This document shows positions 1 to 3,855 of a stretch of DNA of 6,621 nucleotides, piece after piece (position 1 is the stretch's first letter; each line of letters starts with the position of its first letter). The notes under the pieces were generated by a model, which saw nothing but the letters and a program-made list of their open reading frames with translations, did not search any database and had not been told where the DNA came from. The position numbers were made by a program, and so were the translations under genes. Source of the stretch: Gorillibacterium sp. (GTDB taxonomy: Bacteria > Bacillota > Bacilli > Paenibacillales > NBRC-103111); assembly GCA_023511325.1 (NCBI GenBank), contig JAIMBU010000153.1, positions 1-6,621 on the forward strand, read 5' to 3'.

Positions 1-637
1 GTGCAGCCTCCATGGCAAGTCGCTGTTCATCTGCGGGAACACTACCAAGAATCTCGCGCATGCGAATTCCCAGCTTCTCCCGATATTCCTCGGCTGCTAC
101 CGGGGCAAGTGTTAGCAGGAGTGCGTGATTACCGCGCAGGCTCATCAGCCGTTCTATCAAATCCGTACGAAGATGATGACCCTCCACCTCGCGCATGTCC
201 ACCAATGCTTGCAAAGCTTCAGTTAAGCAAAGAGCAATGTCCTGCTCTAAAACTTCCTGTGACAAATTCTCTGCTTCTGCCGCAACAAGGAGGCCAGGAA
301 CACTCAATATATCTTTCACGGACATCCCTGATTCCAGCCCGTAACGCGAGCCGATCTCCTTGGCGATCGTCATATACCGTTCAGCTAGCAACCAATCTAC
401 GCGAAAGCTAGCTCCGTTTCCTGAGTCGCGTTCAACGGAGATGAAAGCGTCGGTTCGCCCTCTTTTGACATGACGACGTACTTCCTGCTTCAGGGAATCT
501 TCAAGTGCGGCGTATTCTCGAGGCAAGCGAAGAGAAATTTCATTGTAGCGGTGATTGATCGTCTTGATCTCTACTTGAACGGAATACCCTTCTCCATGCC
601 TTGACGCCTGTCCAAAACCCGTCATACTGCGTATCAT
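1..637 (-). CDS. yicC: YicC/YloC-family endoribonuclease, N-terminal 212 codons (3' end outside window)
   Basis: Reading the minus strand from an ATG at 637-635 gives an open frame of 212 codons that runs off the window at base 1. It begins MIRSMTGFGQASRHGEG and continues VQVEIKTINHRYNEISLRLP, the conserved start of the YicC_N domain; E. coli YicC also opens MIRSMT. Family members are about 290 residues, so roughly 80 residues, including most of the C-terminal DUF1732 domain, lie outside. Known members (E. coli YicC, B. subtilis YloC) are cytoplasmic endoribonucleases that act in RNA turnover. ATG-637 is preferred because it preserves MIRSM; the ATG at 625-623 (MTGFG) is the alternative. The ribosome binding site is weak (GGATG about 7 bases upstream). 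In B. subtilis the homologue sits directly after yloB, whereas here two genes intervene. The family call is secure. The substrate cannot be read from sequence. Confidence 0.93.
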   Translation of the reverse strand, partial: MIRSMTGFGQASRHGEGYSVQVEIKTINHRYNEISLRLPREYAALEDSLKQEVRRHVKRGRTDAFISVERDSGNGASFRVDWLLAERYMTIAKEIGSRYGLESGMSVKDILSVPGLLVAAEAENLSQEVLEQDIALCLTEALQALVDMREVEGHHLRTDLIERLMSLRGNHALLLTLAPVAAEEYREKLGIRMREILGSVPADEQRLAMEAA

Positions 638-657
638 ACCATCACATCCGATACCCT

Positions 658-686
658 ATTTTAGTTGAACCCGAAGGTTATCGCAA
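658..686 (-). promoter_or_regulatory. Candidate sigma-A promoter for yicC
   Basis: On the minus strand TTGCGA (686-681) is followed after exactly 17 bases by TAAAAT (663-658), matching the sigma-A boxes at 4/6 and 5/6. Transcription would start near 651, leaving a leader of about 14 bases before the yicC ATG at 637. The spacer contains AACC-TTCG-GGTT, a small inverted repeat with a UUCG-type loop (679-668), probably incidental. The prediction comes from motif and spacing alone. Confidence 0.45.
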
Positions 687-763
687 GGCTTATTCTTGAT
701 TAAGCTCAAATCTTCGCTGTCTTTCGCCTGCCGGGTCATGTATATTCGCTTGTGCTAACATCA

Positions 764-777
764 GAATTTATAAATTC
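764..777. repeat. 14-bp perfect AT-rich palindrome between the metF-type gene and yicC
   Basis: GAATTTATAAATTC reads identically on both strands. With one extra unpaired A the symmetry extends outward by ATCA/TGAT (760-763 and 779-782). It lies about 57 bases downstream of the metF-type stop codon and 78 bases upstream of the candidate yicC -35 box. It could be an operator-like site for a dimeric regulator, or chance in AT-rich DNA. It has neither the GC-rich stem nor the T tract of a terminator. Confidence 0.35.
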
Positions 778-833
778 ATGATAACGGTTGTTTTTGATTC
801 TCCATCAGTAACCGCAAGGACGTCGACAAGCGT

Positions 834-2750
834 TTACCCTTGCGTCTTCACTTTTATATGCCTGGTTAGTTCAGCTGTCATGCTAGCAAAAAGCATTGGT
901 GTCATCAGATAGATTCCCTTAAAACGTGTAATAGCAGCGTCTATAAGCTCTTTAGCAATTTCAACACCTGCTTGACGTCCATCCTCACCGCTCAAACCTG
1001 CCATTCGCTGTCGTACCTCTTCCGTTATGCGAATTCCTGGCACTTCATTATGGAGGAATTCTGCGTTGCGACCACTCATCAGTGGCATGATCCCTATGAA
1101 AATAGGAATATTCAAATGTTTAGTAGCTTCATACAGCTTTTCTATTTTTTCGATATCGTATACAGGTTGGGTCATAAAATACTGTGCGCCCGCCTCAATT
1201 TTCTTCGCCATCCGCTCAATCGCCTTCTCCATATATTTAACATTCGGATCAAGCGCTGCACCGATGATAAAATTCGCCTTCTGTTTAAGTAGCTTACCGG
1301 AGAAGGCAACCCCTTCGTTGAGCTGCCGTGCCATGCGAATCAGGTCAAGTGAGTTCATATCAAAAACTGAGCTGGCATCGGGTAAGTCTCCAACTCGCGC
1401 CGGGTCGCCGGTGATCGCCAGCACGTGATTGATACCAAGGGCATTCATCCCCATGAGATGCGACTGTGTACCAATCGCATTGCGATCGCGACAAGCCACA
1501 TGCAAGAGTGGGCGAAGGCCAAGCCTATCCTGCACCAGATGTCCCATGGGCAGGTTGCTGATTCGCGTCATCGCCAGTGAATTGTCCGCCATCGTCAGGG
1601 CGTCGACGCCTGCTTCCTTCAGCAGGGCCGCTGCAGCCATGAATCGCTCGGTGGACAAGTCTCGCGGCGAGTCCAGTTCGACGATGACCGTGTGCCGCTG
1701 GCGCACGAGATCGATCAGCGACGGTTCTGCCGGCGCTGGTGGCTCTGCGGGCGCCAACGGCGCAACGGGCTGGGCGGTAATACGCCCAGTCCGCCCTGCG
1801 GCGGTGCCGCGATTGGCCGCAGTGCCAGCGGCGGCGCTAGGTCTTGCCGGCGCTGCCGGCACCAGGAGCGGCGAGCGCGCCGTGGCGCTATCCGCGAGCG
1901 CGTGCGCGATGGCAGCGATGTGCTGCGGCGTTGTGCCGCAGCAGCCGCCAATGATGCGAGCGCCTAGCTCGGCGAAGCGCAGCGCCTTGGTGGCGAAATA
2001 ATCCGGCTCCGCTAAGTAGGTCAATCTTCCATCATCATAGCCGGGTAATCCGGCATTGGGATAGATGGACAGCGGCAGCACAGGGGGAGTAGACAGCTTC
2101 TCCAGCGCGCGGAGGATACCGTCCGGTCCGCTATGACAATTGAAGCCAACCGCATCAGCTCCTGCATCCTTCAATAGCTGAAAAGCGACTTCAAAAGAAA
2201 TACCATCCTGCGTCACGCCACTGCCGTCCGTCGCAAATTGACAGATCAGTGGAGCATTGCCCAAATTGCGGACAATCTTGACGGCGATGAGCATCTCAGA
2301 AAGCTCATAGAATGTTTCAAGCAGAATGCCATCGGCGCCCGCTTCCAGAAGCGCAGAGATTTGCTCTGCCAAATCGTGCTTCAACGTTAAATCGTCGATG
2401 CGCCTTCTTCGGCTCCCCCGCAAGGAACCAACTGCCCCCATCACGTAGGCGTCATCGCGGGCAGCTTGTCGCGCTAAAGCAACCCCCGCTTTATTGATGG
2501 CAACTGTTTCATCCTCCAAGCCGAACTTGGAGAGTTTTTCCCGATTGGCTGAGAAGGTATTGGTCTCGATCAATCGCGCGCCCGCTTTATAATATTGACG
2601 GTGAATATCTAGGATGATCTCGGGTTTTATTATATTAAATTCCTCATAGGAAATGCCAACCGGAAAGCCCAATTGGTACAGATACGTGCCCATAGCCCCG
2701 TCTCCCGTTAGGAAGCCGGTCTGAAGTGCCGTTCTCAAATCAGCTTTCAA
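834..2750 (-). CDS. Bifunctional homocysteine S-methyltransferase / 5,10-methylenetetrahydrofolate reductase (YitJ type)
   Basis: This is a 638-residue cytoplasmic fusion protein. Residues 1-285 or so form a homocysteine S-methyltransferase barrel opening with TGDGAMGTYLYQLG. Cys205 (GFNC) and Cys270-Cys271 (GGCCGTTP) are the three expected zinc ligands that activate homocysteine thiolate. Residues about 288-343 are an Ala/Pro/Gly-rich linker. Residues about 345-638 are a MetF-type FAD reductase, with Glu358 in VIVELD at the position of the E. coli catalytic Glu28, Asp449 in ITGDP at that of Asp120, TQPVYD at 527-532 and GIMPLMS at 553-559. It should reduce methylene-THF to methyl-THF and transfer a methyl group to homocysteine in methionine synthesis; the actual methyl donor for the first domain cannot be read here. 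B. subtilis YitJ has the same architecture and, as I recall, is slightly shorter, so the linker may be expanded. The start is TTG at 2750-2748. The gene follows dapF by 98 bases and is probably cotranscribed with it. Confidence 0.93.
   Translation of the reverse strand: MKADLRTALQTGFLTGDGAMGTYLYQLGFPVGISYEEFNIIKPEIILDIHRQYYKAGARLIETNTFSANREKLSKFGLEDETVAINKAGVALARQAARDDAYVMGAVGSLRGSRRRRIDDLTLKHDLAEQISALLEAGADGILLETFYELSEMLIAVKIVRNLGNAPLICQFATDGSGVTQDGISFEVAFQLLKDAGADAVGFNCHSGPDGILRALEKLSTPPVLPLSIYPNAGLPGYDDGRLTYLAEPDYFATKALRFAELGARIIGGCCGTTPQHIAAIAHALADSATARSPLLVPAAPARPSAAAGTAANRGTAAGRTGRITAQPVAPLAPAEPPAPAEPSLIDLVRQRHTVIVELDSPRDLSTERFMAAAALLKEAGVDALTMADNSLAMTRISNLPMGHLVQDRLGLRPLLHVACRDRNAIGTQSHLMGMNALGINHVLAITGDPARVGDLPDASSVFDMNSLDLIRMARQLNEGVAFSGKLLKQKANFIIGAALDPNVKYMEKAIERMAKKIEAGAQYFMTQPVYDIEKIEKLYEATKHLNIPIFIGIMPLMSGRNAEFLHNEVPGIRITEEVRQRMAGLSGEDGRQAGVEIAKELIDAAITRFKGIYLMTPMLFASMTAELTRHIKVKTQG
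1722..1889 (-). other. Ala/Pro-rich interdomain linker coinciding with a GC spike
   Basis: Codons about 288-343 of the bifunctional methyltransferase/reductase encode a low-complexity linker rich in Ala, Pro, Gly and Thr. Bases 1741-1920 are about 76% G+C by hand count (137 of 180). By comparison 1081-1140 and 2581-2640 in the same gene are 33% and 32%. The elevation (60% or more) extends into both flanking domains, roughly 1501-2160. The reading frame is intact across it. Confidence 0.8.
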
Positions 2751-2760
2751 CGTTTCTCAT

Positions 2761-2767
2761 CCCCTTT
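2761..2767 (-). promoter_or_regulatory. Ribosome binding site supporting the TTG start of the metF-type gene
   Basis: The minus strand reads AAAGGGG, then 10 bases, then TTG AAA GCT. An ATG only 7 bases after the purine run (2759-2757) is in another frame and reaches a stop after six codons, so it cannot be the start. The first in-frame ATG lies within TGDGAMGTY, a conserved part of the domain. TTG-2750 is therefore the best start. Confidence 0.65.
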
Positions 2768-2848
2768 GCTGCTTCTGCTTTTTAACTCTTCTTAATCGTT
2801 TGGACCTGCAAGCTATACTTCTTCTCCAATAAGATAAGCATGAAAATG

Positions 2849-3685
2849 TTATTCCTTCACAGTACCTTGGAAAACTTCAACAGCAGGCCCGGTCATATAA
2901 ACCCTACCATTCTCCTCGTTCCATTCGATTTCAAGGTCCCCACCAGCAAGCGATACCGTTGCTTTACGCTCGGAGAAACCATTGAGGACGGATGCCACTA
3001 GGACAGCACAAGCTCCTGTTCCACAAGCGAGAGTCGGACCGACACCACGCTCCCAGACTCGCATGATCAAGTGATCCGCACGGTGAACCGTAACAAATTC
3101 CACATTGGTCTTTCTAGGAAAGAACGGATGGTTTTCCAGCAGCGGTCCCCACTGTGTGAGGTTCATCTTCTCGGCATCCTCTACATAAATAACGCAATGT
3201 GGATTGCCCATCGACACGCTGGTAAAAGTAAACGTCTGACCCTCGACTTCGATCGGGATAGCGACTAGCTGCTCTCCATCTAAAACAGTCGGAATTGCCC
3301 GAGCTTGCAGCACCGGACTCCCCATATCCACACGAGCAGCAACAGCAACTCCACCCTTGGTGATGATATGAATCGGTTGAACGCCAGCGCCTAAGGTTTC
3401 AACTGTAATATCCTGCCTTGTGACGATTCCTCGGTCGTACATATATTTAGCCACACATCGGATAGCGTTGCCGCACTGCTCTGGTTCAGTTCCATCCGCG
3501 TTGATAATTCTCATCCTGATATCGGCCTTCTCTGATGGCAGCAAAAAAACAAGGCCATCTGCACCGATGTTAAAATGGCGGTCACACCATTTCTGCGCAA
3601 GTTGGGAGACATTATGAGGCAAATCTTGTTCTCCGTAGATAACGATAAAATCATTACCCAGCCCCTGCATTTTCGTAAAATCCAC
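2849..3685 (-). CDS. dapF: Diaminopimelate epimerase
   Basis: The 278-residue product is full length for the family (about 275). DapF interconverts LL- and meso-diaminopimelate in the cytoplasm by a two-base, cofactor-free mechanism, supplying meso-DAP for peptidoglycan and for lysine. Both catalytic cysteines are present in their signatures: Cys71 in ADGTEPEQCGNAIRC and Cys221 in WERGVGPTLACGTGACA. The opening MQGLGNDFIVI supplies the substrate-contacting Asn11, and NPHCVIYV and TNVEFV are the other conserved segments. The start is GTG at 3685-3683, placed 7 bases after a strong GGGGG run; the next in-frame ATG is codon 6 and would leave only MQGLG at the front. The gene lies 170 bases after the Ca-ATPase and 98 bases before the metF-type gene. 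No other lysine-pathway gene is adjacent in the window. Nothing suggests that it is damaged. Confidence 0.97.
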   Translation of the reverse strand: MDFTKMQGLGNDFIVIYGEQDLPHNVSQLAQKWCDRHFNIGADGLVFLLPSEKADIRMRIINADGTEPEQCGNAIRCVAKYMYDRGIVTRQDITVETLGAGVQPIHIITKGGVAVAARVDMGSPVLQARAIPTVLDGEQLVAIPIEVEGQTFTFTSVSMGNPHCVIYVEDAEKMNLTQWGPLLENHPFFPRKTNVEFVTVHRADHLIMRVWERGVGPTLACGTGACAVLVASVLNGFSERKATVSLAGGDLEIEWNEENGRVYMTGPAVEVFQGTVKE

Positions 3686-3692
3686 AAGAAAT

Positions 3693-3699
3693 CCCCCTT
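3693..3699 (-). promoter_or_regulatory. Ribosome binding site supporting the GTG start of dapF
   Basis: The minus strand reads AAGGGGG followed by 7 bases (ATTTCTT) and then GTG GAT TTT ACG AAA ATG. The spacing is ideal for the GTG and too long for the internal ATG at codon 6, which settles the start. Confidence 0.75.
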
Positions 3700-3746
3700 A
3701 ACTTGTTCATGATAGTAGCAAGCGAACCGTTGTTCTGTTTAGGACT

Positions 3747-3774
3747 ATAATAACGGAAAATGGGTAGAATGCAA
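3747..3774 (-). promoter_or_regulatory. Candidate dapF promoter, downstream one
   Basis: On the minus strand TTGCAT (3774-3769) is followed after 16 bases by TATTAT (3752-3747), a 3/6 and 5/6 match to the sigma-A boxes. Transcription would start near 3740, giving a leader of about 55 bases before the dapF GTG. The -35 box sits inside the distal arm of the inverted repeat at 3759-3797. The -35 match is poor, so this is tentative. Confidence 0.3.
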
Positions 3775-3797
3775 AAGAAATTTGCGTTCTACCCATT
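3759..3797 (-). terminator. 17-bp inverted repeat downstream of the Ca-ATPase, possible terminator
   Basis: The arms AATGGGTAGAATGCAAA (3759-3775) and TTTGCGTTCTACCCATT (3781-3797) pair over 17 positions with a single mismatch (an A-C pair in the minus transcript, G-U in a plus transcript) and a 5-base loop. It lies 58 bases after the ATPase stop codon. In the minus transcript the distal arm runs into ATTTTCC, a short U run, weaker than a classical intrinsic terminator. A plus-strand transcript would have a longer pyrimidine-rich tail, but no plus-strand gene points into it. Termination of the ATPase transcript is the simplest reading; a structured leader for dapF is the alternative. Confidence 0.6.
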
Positions 3798-3823
3798 ATA
3801 TCTTCTATATCTTTTCTTGTGTA
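3795..3823 (-). promoter_or_regulatory. Candidate dapF promoter, upstream one, overlapping the hairpin
   Basis: On the minus strand TACACA (3823-3818) is followed after 17 bases by a perfect TATAAT (3800-3795). The -10 box covers the first three bases of the proximal hairpin arm, so a transcript starting near 3788 would begin within that arm. The -35 match is 4/6. This is motif evidence only. Confidence 0.35.
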
Positions 3824-3855
3824 ACAAAGCTTTCCCTCATGTATTAGCTTACCCT

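Noticed and set aside
1..411. 136-codon open frame on the plus strand
   Set aside because: It lies opposite the YicC-family gene, whose minus-strand frame has clear family motifs. The plus-strand translation resembles no protein family I know.
785..814. CGGTT...AACCG inverted repeat just after the metF-type stop codon as a terminator
   Set aside because: The outer stem is only 5 bp, the inner TGAT/ATCA pairing is short and the loop is interrupted. No T run follows on the minus strand.
1429..2001. 190-codon plus-strand frame, and other long frames (1692-1967 plus, 1715-1951 minus) over the same region
   Set aside because: They sit in the GC-rich stretch of the methyltransferase/reductase gene, where stop codons are rare. 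Their translations are Ala/Arg/Ser-rich low complexity without domain motifs.
2849..3685. Pro in place of the usual Glu in the second DapF signature (ERGVGPT instead of ERGxGET) as a sign of an inactive enzyme
   Set aside because: The substrate-contacting Glu-Arg (212-213) and catalytic Cys221 are intact. The substituted position is not a catalytic residue and I believe it varies in the family.
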